Positions 52,220-61,723 are shown, counted from the first letter of the stretch. The stretch is 64,000 bases of DNA from Streptomyces sp. SID12501 (GCF_010550245.1 NZ_JAAGLU010000012.1:1-64000); one strand, 5' to 3'. Notes: generated from the letters alone by a model not told the origin. Numbers and translations: made by a program.

Positions 52220-53080
52220 TCACACGTCCCGGCGGTCGAGCAGCACGAAGGCGCCGGCGATCGCCGCGACGGTCACCCCGGCGAGCAGGCCGAGCTGAGG
52301 ACCGCCGTTGCCGTTATCGCTGTCCAGCTGGAAGATCCTGGCGAGGGCGTTGGGCGCGTTGTACTCCATCATCTTCTCGCCGATCGTCCGCATGCTCTCG
52401 GACAGCATCAGGAAGGCGGGCAGGATCGCCGGCAGGAGTACGAGCCCCAGCATCGCGGTGATCGCGCCCGCCGAGTGACGCAGCATCGAGCCGACCGCGA
52501 TGCCGAGCACGCCGAGCAGCGAGACGTACAGGGCGCCCATGACGACCGTGCCGCCCCACGCCTTGCCCTCACCGCCGTTGTGTATGGACTCGGTCACCAG
52601 ACCGACGAAACCGATCGCGAACGCGGACACGACGAACGCGACCCCGAAGAAGATGATCAGCTTGGCGGCGAGCACCCGGTGGCGCTGCGGCGAGGCGGTG
52701 AACGTCGTACGGATCATGCCCGTGCCGTACTCCGACGAGATGACCAGCACGCCCAGTGTGATCAGGCAGATCTGCCCGAGGATCAGCCCGAAGAACGCCG
52801 GGAAGGTGTACGGCACCTCGCCGAAGTCCTCTTCGGTCGTCTGCGCGGCGACGAGCAGGCCGATGCCGACGACGAGGAGCAGGAAGACCCCGAGCGTCCA
52901 CAACGTGGAGCGCACCGACTTGATCTTCGTCCACTCGGAGGCGAGGGCATGACCGAGGTGCGTGCGCGTGACCGGGATCGGCGAGGTGTAGAGGGCGTAC
53001 GAAGTTCCGGGCGCCGCCTGCCAGTTAGGCGCGGCCTGCGGTGCCAGCTGCTGCGTCGGGGGCTGCTGGGGCGTGCTCAT
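52220..53080 (-). CDS. ABC-2 type transporter permease
   Basis: 286 residues from ATG 53080, overlapping the ATPase stop by ATGA. A proline/glutamine-rich cytoplasmic start (about 1-40) leads to HALASEWTKIKSVRSTLWTL, the usual entry of this family, then six membrane segments (for example LGVFLLLVVGIGLLVAAQ and FFGVAFVVSAFAIGFVGLV) and SSEYGTGMIRTTFTASPQR, the conserved cytoplasmic elbow. It works with the ATPase encoded upstream to export an unknown substrate. Confidence 0.92.
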   Translation of the reverse strand: MSTPQQPPTQQLAPQAAPNWQAAPGTSYALYTSPIPVTRTHLGHALASEWTKIKSVRSTLWTLGVFLLLVVGIGLLVAAQTTEEDFGEVPYTFPAFFGLILGQICLITLGVLVISSEYGTGMIRTTFTASPQRHRVLAAKLIIFFGVAFVVSAFAIGFVGLVTESIHNGGEGKAWGGTVVMGALYVSLLGVLGIAVGSMLRHSAGAITAMLGLVLLPAILPAFLMLSESMRTIGEKMMEYNAPNALARIFQLDSDNGNGGPQLGLLAGVTVAAIAGAFVLLDRRDV

Positions 53081-54297
53081 CGGGCGTCCTCGGGCTTCGT
53101 CAGGGCGGGAGCGGAGGGAGCCGCGGGCGCCTGCTGAGGGGCGGCGGCGGGCTGCGCGTACGGGTTCACGTGGCCGCCTGCGGGAGCGCCGGGGCCGCCA
53201 GGGGCGCCGTACGGCCCCGCGGGCTGTCCGGGCTGCCCGGGGTTCGCGAACGGCGGCTGACCGCCCTGCTGGGGCGGCGGCGGGGCGTACCAGCCCGGCT
53301 GGCCCTGCCCCGGGACCGGCATCTGCACCGGCGGCTGCGCGCCCGGCGGCAGCGGCTGCTGGAGCCCGGCCTTCTGGTCGACGGTGGAGCGGTAGTCGAC
53401 GGCGCCCTGCGTCATCCGCATGTACGCCTCCTCCAGCGACGCCTGGTGCGGCGACAGCTCCCACAGGCGTACGTCGGCGGAGTGCGCGAGGTCGCTGATG
53501 CGGTGCAGCGGCAGGCCCATCACACGCAGCGCGCCGTCCTGCTCGGGCAGCACCTGCCCGCCCGCCTCGGTCAGCGAGGCCGTCAGCTTCTCGCGCTGCT
53601 GCGGCTCGGTCTCCGGCGTGCGTACGCGCGCGAAGTCGGCCGAGTTGGTGGAGATGAAGTCCTTCACGCTCATGTCGGACAGCAGCTGGCCGCGCCCGAT
53701 CACGATGAGGTGGTCGGCGGTCAGCGCCATCTCGCTCATCAGGTGGGAGGAGACGAACACGGTCCGCCCCTCCGCCGCGAGCGCCTTCATCAGGTTGCGC
53801 ACCCAGAGGATGCCCTCGGGGTCGAGGCCGTTGACCGGCTCGTCGAAGAGCAGCACCTGGGGGTCGCCGAGGAGCGCGGCGGCGATGCCGAGCCGCTGTC
53901 CCATACCGAGCGAGAACCCCTTGGAGCGCTTTCGGGCCACATCCTGGAGCCCGACGACCCCCAGCACCTCGTCCACGCGCCGCGCCGGGATGCCCGACAG
54001 CTGGGCCAGGCACAGCAGGTGGCTGCGGGCGGACCGGCCGCCGTGCACCGCCTTGGCATCGAGCAGCGCACCGACCTGGCGGGGGGCGTTGGGCAGCTTG
54101 CGGTAGGGGAAGCCGCCGATCGTCACCTGGCCCGAGGAAGGCTGGTCCAGGCCGAGGATCATCCTCATCGTCGTCGACTTGCCCGACCCGTTGGGGCCGA
54201 GGAAGCCGGTGACGGCCCCCGGCCGCACCTGGAAGGAAAGGTTGTACACGGCCGTCTTGTCGCCATAGCGCTTCGTCAGGCCGACTGCCTCGATCAT
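53077..54297 (-). CDS. ABC transporter ATP-binding protein with disordered tail
   Basis: 406 residues from ATG 54297 (GTG 54306 is possible). Walker A is LGPNGSGKSTTMRMIL, signature LGMGQRLGIAAALLG, Walker B VLLFDEPVNGLDPEG, and H-loop FVSSHLMSEM. The first 300 residues are of DrrA/CcmA type. The last 100 or so are an unusual Pro-Gly-Gln-Ala tail (VQMPVPGQGQPGWYAPPP and similar), matching the similar tail at the start of the permease. Confidence 0.93.
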   Translation of the reverse strand: MIEAVGLTKRYGDKTAVYNLSFQVRPGAVTGFLGPNGSGKSTTMRMILGLDQPSSGQVTIGGFPYRKLPNAPRQVGALLDAKAVHGGRSARSHLLCLAQLSGIPARRVDEVLGVVGLQDVARKRSKGFSLGMGQRLGIAAALLGDPQVLLFDEPVNGLDPEGILWVRNLMKALAAEGRTVFVSSHLMSEMALTADHLIVIGRGQLLSDMSVKDFISTNSADFARVRTPETEPQQREKLTASLTEAGGQVLPEQDGALRVMGLPLHRISDLAHSADVRLWELSPHQASLEEAYMRMTQGAVDYRSTVDQKAGLQQPLPPGAQPPVQMPVPGQGQPGWYAPPPPQQGGQPPFANPGQPGQPAGPYGAPGGPGAPAGGHVNPYAQPAAAPQQAPAAPSAPALTKPEDAR

Positions 54298-54446
54298 GCT
54301 CCGCACCCACCGAAAAATTCAGGACAGCAGGGCACACGCCCCCGTAAGGGTTAGGAGCTTATCCGGACGCTGACGGTTCCCCCCAGCAAGCATCAAAAAT
54401 GTCGGGTCCATGACCGAGCGAGGGAGATGCGAGGTGGATGGGAGAG

Positions 54447-54501
54447 CGGACGGGAGGAGGGGCGGGAGGCGGGGCGGGAGGAAGGACGTGGGTGGGGGAC
54501 A
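54447..54501 (+). other. G-rich tract with quadruplex-forming pattern
   Basis: Runs of three or more G recur about nine times (GGGAGGAGGGGCGGGAGG and onward). It lies downstream of the permease remnant's stop, in the gap before the ABC ATPase gene. Confidence 0.6.
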
Positions 54502-54514
54502 TGAGGGGACCGGC

Positions 54515-54814
54515 TCAGGCGTCCCGGTTCTTCAGCAGCACATACCCGCCGAGCAGGGCCACGGCAACCCAGGCCAGCATGATCGCGAGCCCGCCCCAGG
54601 GACCGTACGGGGTGAGGTTGTCGACCGGGGTGACCACCTGCATGATCTTGCTGCCGGCCTGGTCGGGCAGATAGCGGGCGACCTTCTTCGTCGTCGAGAC
54701 GGCGCCGAGGATGTTGGAGATCAGGAAGAAGAACGGCATCAGCACACCGAGCGACAGCATCGGGCTGCGCAGCATCACGGCCACGCCCATGGAGAACAGG
54801 GCGATGAGCGTCAT
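54515..54814 (-). pseudogene. ABC permease, C-terminal remnant
   Basis: About 100 codons starting MTLIALFSMGVAVMLRSPML and ending ALLGGYVLLKNRDA. They make up the last three membrane helices of an ABC-2 permease, with the conserved AVSTTKKVARYLPDQAGSKIM segment. The N-terminal two thirds are absent: upstream lies the IS200/IS605-type element, and beyond the element the filP terminator begins at once, so insertion was accompanied by deletion. The start shown is only the first codon after the junction. Confidence 0.85.
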
Positions 54815-54853
54815 TTGAAGTTCTCTCCCCTGTTTCATGAGGGAGATTCCTGC

Positions 54854-56149
54854 CTACCTTGCGGTGGCGGGTTTGACGCCGTGTGTAGCGCGTCTGACGA
54901 CTGCCCTCCCGGCAGCCGGGGCGAGCGCGTGGCCCGTCCGGTATCGGTGGAGCACGGTGCGGGCGGCGTTCAGGTCGGCGTTGCCTTCCCAGCCGCACGC
55001 GGGGTTGTTGCATACGAACTCGTGCTGGCTCCTGCGGCTGCCCGGGGTCACGGTGTGGCACTGGGAGCATTCCTGGGAGGTTCCCGGAGCGGGGACCTCC
55101 GCCAGGGTGCCGCCACGGTGGGTGAGCTTGTAGGCGAGGAGTTGCACGGTGCGTCCCCAGGCTTCGCCGAGGATGGCGCGGTTGAGTCCGGCCTTCTGGG
55201 CGGCCTTCGTCCCTGGTTTGTCGGCGGTGCCTTTGGCGGAGCGGGTCATGTTTGTGATGCGGAGTGCTTCGACCACGACCGTGCCGTAGGTGTCGGCGAG
55301 GGCGGTGGTGGTCCGGTGCTGCCAGTCGTCGCGTCGGCGTTTGGCTGTCGCGCGGATGCGGGCGATCTGGTTGTAGGTGTGGTGCAGGCGGCGGCTGGTG
55401 CGCTCGCCCTTCTTCCGGTGGGCTTTGCGGCGGGCGGCCTGCTGCTCGTAGCGCAGCAGACGGGCCTCCTCCTTCTTGGACAGCCACGGCCCGTGTTCTG
55501 CGGTGTTCCCGTCGGACAGGGCCAGCGGGACGGTGATCCCGGCGTCGATCCCGACCGCCGGCCCCGGATGCGGGGCGGGGGCCGCCTCCAGGGTTTGGAC
55601 GCGGAAGGCGATGTGCCATCCCAGAGCGTCCTTGACCAGCCGGGCACCGGTGATCCTTTGATCCGTGTCGGCATGCTTGCCGACGGGCAGTTCCCGCGTC
55701 CAGCGGAACTTCACCCGGCCCAGCTTGGGAATGTTGACCATGCCCCACCGGCGGTGCACCCGCACCACCTGCAGATCACGGCCCTGAGGGATGTCGATAC
55801 TCATCCTCGTGCGCAACCGGGCCTTGAACTCCGGCGCCTGCGCCCGCTTCTCCCAGCAGTTCTTCCACGCCTGGAAGTAGGACTTCAAGACCGCCTGGGC
55901 AGCCTGCGCGGGCAGCACCCCCAGCCAGGCCAGTTCCTTGCGGCCCTGCCGGATGACCGCGTCTGCCGCCACCAGGGTCCGTTTCGCCTTCGGCAGCATC
56001 AGCCACCAGTCATGCAGCAGATTCCACGTGGTGCGCGCCGCATGCGCCTGGGCATCAAGGACCGCCACCTGGTCAGGGTCGAGCGCCAGCCGGGCACGGT
56101 GGCCGAACTGCCGTTTCACCTGGCCCGGTTGGGCATCCTGTCGCCTCAC
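54854..56149 (-). CDS. tnpB: TnpB, RNA-guided nuclease of IS605-type element
   Basis: 431 residues from GTG 56149; a start at GTG 56119 (VKRQFGHRARL) is also possible. The N-terminal REC/wedge region is followed by a split RuvC nuclease: Asp202 in VGIDAGITVPL, Glu294 in VVVEALRI, Asp392 in GNADLNAART. A zinc-finger CSQC with a later CNNPACG lies between the last two. All catalytic residues are present, so it could be active. TnpB uses an omega RNA from the gene's 3' end to cut targets and so favours element retention. Confidence 0.93.
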   Translation of the reverse strand: MRRQDAQPGQVKRQFGHRARLALDPDQVAVLDAQAHAARTTWNLLHDWWLMLPKAKRTLVAADAVIRQGRKELAWLGVLPAQAAQAVLKSYFQAWKNCWEKRAQAPEFKARLRTRMSIDIPQGRDLQVVRVHRRWGMVNIPKLGRVKFRWTRELPVGKHADTDQRITGARLVKDALGWHIAFRVQTLEAAPAPHPGPAVGIDAGITVPLALSDGNTAEHGPWLSKKEEARLLRYEQQAARRKAHRKKGERTSRRLHHTYNQIARIRATAKRRRDDWQHRTTTALADTYGTVVVEALRITNMTRSAKGTADKPGTKAAQKAGLNRAILGEAWGRTVQLLAYKLTHRGGTLAEVPAPGTSQECSQCHTVTPGSRRSQHEFVCNNPACGWEGNADLNAARTVLHRYRTGHALAPAAGRAVVRRATHGVKPATAR

Positions 56150-56172
56150 ACCGGGAAAGCTAGCATTGGTTT

Positions 56173-56601
56173 ATGTCACCTCGATGGGAAGCAAACAAGG
56201 ATGTCAGAACCGGTCGTCATGTGTTCCACAACCTCCATGTCCATTTGGTGTTCGTCACCAAATACCGCCACGGAGTGTTCACGGAGGCGATGCTGGACCG
56301 CTGTGAGGAGGTCATGCGGGAGGTCTGTACGGACTTCGAGGCCGAACTGCGCGAGTTCAACGGTGACCACGACCATGTCCACCTCCTCGTCCACTACCCG
56401 CCCAAAGTGGCTCTGTCCCGGCTGGTGAACTCCCTCAAAGGCGTCTCCTCACGCCACCTACGCCAGGACTTCGAACCCCACGTGCGCCGCTACCTGTGGG
56501 GCGGACGCTTCTGGTCCGGCTCCTACCTCGCCGCCTCCAGCGACGGCACACCTCTCACCGACGTCAAGCAGTACATCCGTCAACAACAACGCCCGACCTG
56601 A
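56173..56601 (+). CDS. tnpA: TnpA, Y1-type HUH transposase
   Basis: 142 residues from ATG 56173. HUH motif His68-Val-His70 in NGDHDHVHLLVHYPP, and the single catalytic tyrosine Tyr134 in DVKQYIRQQ. N-terminal HNLHVHLVFVTKYRHGVFT is the family signature. It is full length and apparently intact, so the element may be able to move as single strands. Confidence 0.93.
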   Translation: MSPRWEANKDVRTGRHVFHNLHVHLVFVTKYRHGVFTEAMLDRCEEVMREVCTDFEAELREFNGDHDHVHLLVHYPPKVALSRLVNSLKGVSSRHLRQDFEPHVRRYLWGGRFWSGSYLAASSDGTPLTDVKQYIRQQQRPT

Positions 56602-56670
56602 CTCCCCCCGGCTCCACCGGAATGCCTCCCCGAACCTCCGCGTCGGCCCATGACACGACTTGCATCCCCA

Positions 56671-56711
56671 AAAAAGCCGAAGCCCGTACCCCCTGTCCAA
56701 GGGGTACGGGC
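56671..56711 (-). terminator. Terminator of filP
   Basis: GCCCGTACCCC (56682-56692) pairs with GGGGTACGGGC (56701-56711). On the minus strand it is followed by TTCGGC and six T. Only about 70 bases separate it from the end of tnpA. Confidence 0.88.
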
Positions 56712-56741
56712 CTCGGGAGCCGTTAGGCGACCGTTACTTGA

Positions 56742-57680
56742 TCAGCGGGACTGCTGGGCCGGGACCCCGCGGGTGATCGGCTCGTCGTCCGCGACCGGCG
56801 CGGTGGCGGCGGCGACCGCGGCCCCCGTCAGGGTGGCGAGCATCTCGCGGACGTTCGTCAGCTGGGCGTTGATCGAGTCGCGGCGGTTGGTGAGAGCCGC
56901 CAGCTCGCGCTCCGATTCCGAACGGATCCGGTCGGCCTTGGCGTTCGCGTCGGCCACGATGTCCTCGGCCTGGCGCTGGGCCGTCTCGACGGTCTGGCGG
57001 GCGCGCCGCTCGGCGTCCGTGCGCAGCTTCTCGGCCTCCAGGCGGAGCTGCTCCGCGCGGTGCTCGATCTCCGCGAGGCGCTTCTCGGCCTTGGCCTGGC
57101 GGGATGCGAGGTCGCGCTCCGACTGCTCACGGCGCTTGGCGAGGTTCGTCTCGAAGTCCGCGGCGGCCTGAGCGGCCTTGGCGCGGGTCTCCTCGAAGAG
57201 GGCGTCCGCCTCCTCGCGCTTGGACTGCGCGTCCTTCGTAGCCTCCTGACGCAGCTGGGAAGCGTCGCTCTTGGCCTTCTCGACGATCCGGACGCCCTCG
57301 TCCTCCGCCTTGGACTTGCGGTCCGCAGCGAACGATTCTGCGTCGTTGCGCACCTGCTGGGCCGCCGACTCGGCGAGCTCACGGTGCTGCTCGGCCGCGC
57401 GACGGGCCTCCTCGCGCAGGTCCTTCGCTTCCTCCTCGGCGAGACGGAGGATCTTCTCGACACGCGCGCCGAGACCGGCGTACGACGGCTCTGCGTCGCT
57501 GACCTGGGCCTGGGCGTTCTGCGTTTCGAGGTGGAGCTCCTCGATGCGCTTTTCCAGAGCAGTGATACGAGCCAGAGCGCTGTCACGGTCGGAGACGAGC
57601 TTCGAGATGCGTTCGTCCACCTGAGCGCGGTCGTACCCACGCCGCACAAGCTCGAAGCCGTAGGGGGAAGTGTCGCTCAT
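56742..57680 (-). CDS. filP: FilP, intermediate-filament-like coiled-coil protein
   Basis: 312 residues from ATG 57680, with CAGGAAC upstream. The N-terminus YGFELVRRGYDRAQVDERI is the DivIVA/cellulosome-like start seen in FilP. A long coiled coil (about 15-285) follows, rich in Ala, Glu, Arg and Gln, and a short tail VADDEPITRGVPAQQSR ends it. FilP forms filaments in Streptomyces hyphae, gives cell stiffness and works at tips with Scy and DivIVA. It is next to scy, as in S. coelicolor. Confidence 0.94.
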   Translation of the reverse strand: MSDTSPYGFELVRRGYDRAQVDERISKLVSDRDSALARITALEKRIEELHLETQNAQAQVSDAEPSYAGLGARVEKILRLAEEEAKDLREEARRAAEQHRELAESAAQQVRNDAESFAADRKSKAEDEGVRIVEKAKSDASQLRQEATKDAQSKREEADALFEETRAKAAQAAADFETNLAKRREQSERDLASRQAKAEKRLAEIEHRAEQLRLEAEKLRTDAERRARQTVETAQRQAEDIVADANAKADRIRSESERELAALTNRRDSINAQLTNVREMLATLTGAAVAAATAPVADDEPITRGVPAQQSR

Positions 57681-57874
57681 GGGGTTCCTGTCGAATGAGA
57701 CCGGTGAGGTGATAGGTGGAATCCTAGGGGGCCAAGCGGCGTGTCATAGAGCAGAAGCCCGATTGATATGGAGAATCGGACCCCTTTTGAGTGGCTGACC
57801 GGCGTGCCGCTTGCCAAAGAATTGGTCAAAGACCCCAGAAAGCCCCACAGAATGCACGCAACGCGCCCTCCGTG

Positions 57875-60800
57875 CTAGCCCTCTGACGACTTGCCACCCG
57901 AACGAGTCACGCCGACGGTAGCGCCCGCCTTGACGCCGCCGTCCTTGGTCGTCGACGGGGCCTCAAAAGACTCCAACGCGTTCAGGACGTCCTGGACACG
58001 GGAGATCTCCGCCTGAATGTCCTCGCGGCGCCGGACGAGGACCTCGAGCTCGCGCTTGCCCTCCTCGACCGTGCGCTTCGCCTCGCGGATCGCCTCGGCC
58101 CGCAGTTCCTCGGCCTCCCGGATCAGCGAGGCCTTCTTCTGCTCGGCCTCCTTCAGGAGCCCCTCGGCCTTCTTGACGGCGGCGATGCGGACCTTGCCCG
58201 CCTCGGAGCTGGCCTCAGAGACCAGGTCCTTGGCCTTCGTCTCCGCCTTGACGAGCTGCTCCTCGGCGGCCGTGATCAGCGCGTCGCAGCGGTCGCCGGT
58301 CGACCTCATGGTCTCGGCGGCCTCACGGCGGGCCCGCTCGTGCAGGCTTTCGATCTCGGCCGTGATGCGGTCGCGCAGCTCCTCCGCGCGCTCCCTTATG
58401 GCGGTGGCGTCCCGGCGCGCGCCGACGAGCAGCTCGTCCGCGTTCGTGCGGGCCTTCTCCACCGTCGAGTTGCCCTGCGCCGTCGCCTGGGACAGCAGCC
58501 GGTCGGCCTCGGTGCGGGCCGCGCCCACCATCGAGTCGGCCTGCGCCTCCGCCTCCGCGGTCATCTTCTGCGCTGCCTGCTGCGACTCGGACAGGAGCTT
58601 GTCGGCCTCGGCAGCCGTCTCCGTGATGAGCGTGTCGACCTGTTCGGCCGCCTCGGAGCGCCGCTTGTTGGCCTCCTTGCGGGCCTCGTCCAGCGTGCTG
58701 TCGGCCTCGTCGCGCGCGGTCGACATGAGCCGGTCGGCCTCAGCTGCCGCCTCGGCCCTGACCCGCTGCGCCTCCGTACGGATCCGCTCCGCGTGCTGCT
58801 GCGCCGAACCGACCGTGTCGGCGGCCTCGGCCCGCAGCCGCTCCGCTTCCCCGGTCGCCTCCGAGAGCAGCTGCTCGGCAGCGGCCACGGACTCGGCCCG
58901 GACCCGCTCCGCCTCGGCGTTCGTCTCCTCGGTGAGGCGCTCCGCCTCCGCCGTCACCTCCGTGATCAGTGTGTCGGCCTGCGTCGCCGCGTCCGAACGG
59001 ATCCGGTTCGCGTCCTCGCGGGCCTCCGCACGGCTGCGTGACGCGTCCTGCTCGGCGCCCGCGATGGTGTCCGACGCCTCGGTACGCACCCGCTGGGCGT
59101 GCGCGGAGGCCTCCTGGCGCAGCCGCTCCGCCTCGGCGATCGCCTCGCCCACCGTGCGCTCGGCGAGCGCCTTGGCGTGCTCCGACGCCTCCGACGCCTC
59201 GCGCCGCACCCGGCCGGCGTCCTCCGAGGCCCGCTCCCGCTCGGAGTAGGCGTCGGCCCGGACCCGGTCCGACTCCTCGGACGCCTCGCGGCGCATCCGG
59301 TCGGCGACGTGCTCGGCGGCGGAGCGCAGCCCCTGGATCTCCTCCTGGGCCTGCTCGTGCAGCCCGGACACCGACTCCCGCACCTGCTGGGCGTGCTGTT
59401 CGGCCGCCGACACCATCTCGTTGGCCCGGCGGTCCGCCTCCTCGACCAGCCGTACGGCCTCGGCCTGGGCGTCCTCCACGCGCCTGCGCGCGGACGCCAG
59501 CAGCTCCTCGCTCTGCTCGCGGGCCCGCTCGCGCTCCTGGTCGGCCTCCTGGCGGGCGGAACCGAGGGTCTCCTCGGCCTCGCGGCGACGCCGGGTGGCC
59601 TCCTCCTGGGCGGCGGCCAGCGTCTCCGACGCCTCCGTCGCCAGTCGCTCGGCAGCGGCCTGCGCCTCCGCCCGTACCCGGTCGGCGGTGTCCTGGGCCT
59701 CCGTCTTCAGCCGCTCGGCCTCGGCCGCCGCCTCGGACCGCAGGCGTACGGCGATGGCCTCGCCCTCCGCCCGGGACGCGGACGCGTCCGCCGCCGCCTC
59801 GTCGCGCAGCCGCTGGATCTCCGCGTCGGCCTGCGCCTGGAGGCTGCGGATGCGCTCGGCGGCCTCCGAACGAAGCCGCTCCGCCTCCTCGGACCCCTCG
59901 CGGCGGGCACGGTCGGCCTCCGCGCGGGCGTCGCTGAGCGCCTGCTCGGCGGCGGTGAGCCGATCCTCGGCCTCGGTGTGCAGGCGGGTGAGCTCTGCGG
60001 CGGCCTCGTCGCGGCGTACCGCTATGGCCCGCTCGGTCTCCTCGCGCAGCTCGCGCGCGGCCTGGTCGGCGTCCGCCGCGATGCCCTCGGCCTGCTCGAC
60101 GGCCTCCGCGCGGTGCCGCTCGGCCTCCTTGCGGGTGCGCTCCAGGGTCTCCTCGGCCTGCCGGCGCAGCGTCGTCGCGCGCTCGATGGCCTCCGTACGG
60201 ACCTTCTCGCTGTCCGACTGGGCGGTCTGGCGCGTCTCGTCCGCGTCGGCCTTCGCCTTGGCGAGCAGCTCCTCGGCGGTCCTGGCCGCCTCCTCGATCT
60301 GCTGGACGGCCTCACGGCGCGCCTCCGCGCGGATGCGCTCGCCTTCGGCTACCGCGTCGGCGCGCAACTGCTCGGCCTCACCGCGCAGCCGCCGGGCCTC
60401 CTCCTGGAGTTCGACGGTCTTGGCGCGGTACTCCTTGGTGTCGTCCTTCGCCGTGCCCTTGAGTTCCGTGGCGATGTCGTGCGCCTCGGCGCGCAGCCGG
60501 TCCGCCTCCGACTCGGCCTCGGCGCGGATGCGCTCGGCCTCCTCGGTGGCCGCCCTGGTGGTCGCCTTCGCTTCCTCGGACGCCTTGTTCAGGACGTCCT
60601 CGGCGGTGCGGGCAGCCTTGGCGAGCTGGGAGGCGGTCTCCTCGGCGGTGAGACTGCGGGCGGTCTCCTCGGCGTCCGCGACGATCTTGTCGGCCTTGGC
60701 CTTGGCGTCGGCGACGACCTCTTCGGCGGACGCCTTGGTGGCCTCGGCCTCCTGGCTGGCCTCGGTGACCAGCCGGGCGACCTGTTCCTTCGCCGTACGG

Positions 60801-61723
60801 GTGCGCTGCTCGTTGGCCGACTCGGCGCCGGCGATCGCCTTGGTCGCGGTCTCCTTCGCCTCGCTGAGGACCTTCTCGGCCTCGGCGCGCGCCTCGCGCA
60901 AGGCGGCCTCGGCCTCCTGCATCCGCTGCTCGGCGGCGCGGCTCAGCTCGGTGGCCTGACGGCGGGCGCTGTCCGACTCGGTCACCGTGGAGCTGCGCAG
61001 CTGCTCGGCGTGGTCGGAGGCCTCGCGGGCCTCGGAGGTCGCGCTGTTCAGGAGGCGCTCGGCCTCGGCACGCGCCCGGCGCAGCAGCTGGTCGGCCTCC
61101 GCGCGGGCGGACTCGGCCTCGCTCTGCAGCCGCTGCCTGGCCTCGTTCGCGACCCGCTCGGCCTCGCCGCGGGCGGCGGCCAGCGCCTGCTCGGCCTCGG
61201 CGCGGGACTCGTCGACGAGCCGGCGTGCCTGGGACTCGCTGCGGGCCCGCAGCTGCTCGGCCCACGCCACGTTCTCGTTGACGTGCGACTCGACGGTCTG
61301 CCGCCGCTCGCCCAGTTCCTGATCGAGCTGCTGGCGACGGGTGACCGCCTCCTGGTGCAGCTCGGCCTGCAACCGGGCCGCCTGTTCAGCGTGCTCCTGC
61401 AGGATGCGCTGCGTCTGGGCGCGCGCCTGGGACATCTCGCGCTCGGCGTCCTGGCGGAGCTGGTCCGCCTGGATCTGCGCGTTCCGCAGCAGCTGCTCGG
61501 CCTGATAGCCGATGTCACCGCCCTCGTAGGCGGGCCGGGACATGAGGGTTCGGCGCGCCTCGTGAAGCTTGGCGCGCAGTACCTCGACCTGGTAGCCGAG
61601 GTCCTCGGCGTGCTGAATCGCCTTTTCCCGCTCGGTCTTCAGCCGCTCCATCTCGGCCTCGAACCGAGAGAGGTGGTCGACGTCAGCCGCCGGCTCTCGC
61701 TCCTGGCGTTCGTAGCCCCGCAC
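57875..61723 (-). CDS. scy: Scy, giant polarisome coiled-coil protein
   Basis: 1,282 residues from GTG 61723 (TTG 61753 would add ten). It begins VRGYERQEREPAADVDHLSR, the conserved Scy start, then a short canonical coiled coil (about 20-70). Almost all the rest is very long coiled coil built from Ala/Glu/Arg/Gln repeats such as EAERLRAEAADT and EADRLLSQA, with periodic hendecad or 51-residue-like spacing. It ends IQAEISRVQDVLNALESFE with a basic tail. Scy organises the hyphal tip complex with DivIVA and FilP. Very long plus-strand open frames over it are antisense artefacts. Confidence 0.94.
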   Translation of the reverse strand: MRGYERQEREPAADVDHLSRFEAEMERLKTEREKAIQHAEDLGYQVEVLRAKLHEARRTLMSRPAYEGGDIGYQAEQLLRNAQIQADQLRQDAEREMSQARAQTQRILQEHAEQAARLQAELHQEAVTRRQQLDQELGERRQTVESHVNENVAWAEQLRARSESQARRLVDESRAEAEQALAAARGEAERVANEARQRLQSEAESARAEADQLLRRARAEAERLLNSATSEAREASDHAEQLRSSTVTESDSARRQATELSRAAEQRMQEAEAALREARAEAEKVLSEAKETATKAIAGAESANEQRTRTAKEQVARLVTEASQEAEATKASAEEVVADAKAKADKIVADAEETARSLTAEETASQLAKAARTAEDVLNKASEEAKATTRAATEEAERIRAEAESEADRLRAEAHDIATELKGTAKDDTKEYRAKTVELQEEARRLRGEAEQLRADAVAEGERIRAEARREAVQQIEEAARTAEELLAKAKADADETRQTAQSDSEKVRTEAIERATTLRRQAEETLERTRKEAERHRAEAVEQAEGIAADADQAARELREETERAIAVRRDEAAAELTRLHTEAEDRLTAAEQALSDARAEADRARREGSEEAERLRSEAAERIRSLQAQADAEIQRLRDEAAADASASRAEGEAIAVRLRSEAAAEAERLKTEAQDTADRVRAEAQAAAERLATEASETLAAAQEEATRRRREAEETLGSARQEADQERERAREQSEELLASARRRVEDAQAEAVRLVEEADRRANEMVSAAEQHAQQVRESVSGLHEQAQEEIQGLRSAAEHVADRMRREASEESDRVRADAYSERERASEDAGRVRREASEASEHAKALAERTVGEAIAEAERLRQEASAHAQRVRTEASDTIAGAEQDASRSRAEAREDANRIRSDAATQADTLITEVTAEAERLTEETNAEAERVRAESVAAAEQLLSEATGEAERLRAEAADTVGSAQQHAERIRTEAQRVRAEAAAEADRLMSTARDEADSTLDEARKEANKRRSEAAEQVDTLITETAAEADKLLSESQQAAQKMTAEAEAQADSMVGAARTEADRLLSQATAQGNSTVEKARTNADELLVGARRDATAIRERAEELRDRITAEIESLHERARREAAETMRSTGDRCDALITAAEEQLVKAETKAKDLVSEASSEAGKVRIAAVKKAEGLLKEAEQKKASLIREAEELRAEAIREAKRTVEEGKRELEVLVRRREDIQAEISRVQDVLNALESFEAPSTTKDGGVKAGATVGVTRSGGKSSEG

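Larger units (their letters stand above)
54815..56650. mobile_element. IS200/IS605-family insertion with tnpB and tnpA
   Basis: Divergent tnpB (minus) and tnpA (plus) start 24 bases apart, the layout of the IS605 group. The tnpB-side end lies at about 54815, where permease similarity begins after the bases TTGAA. The tnpA-side end is between 56602 and about 56670 and could not be fixed. IS605-type elements have no inverted ends and make no target duplication. Confidence 0.85.

Noticed and set aside
52220..54337. A 705-codon frame suggesting an ATPase-permease fusion
   Set aside because: Only the permease part reads correctly in this frame. The ATPase is in another frame and overlaps the permease start by ATGA.
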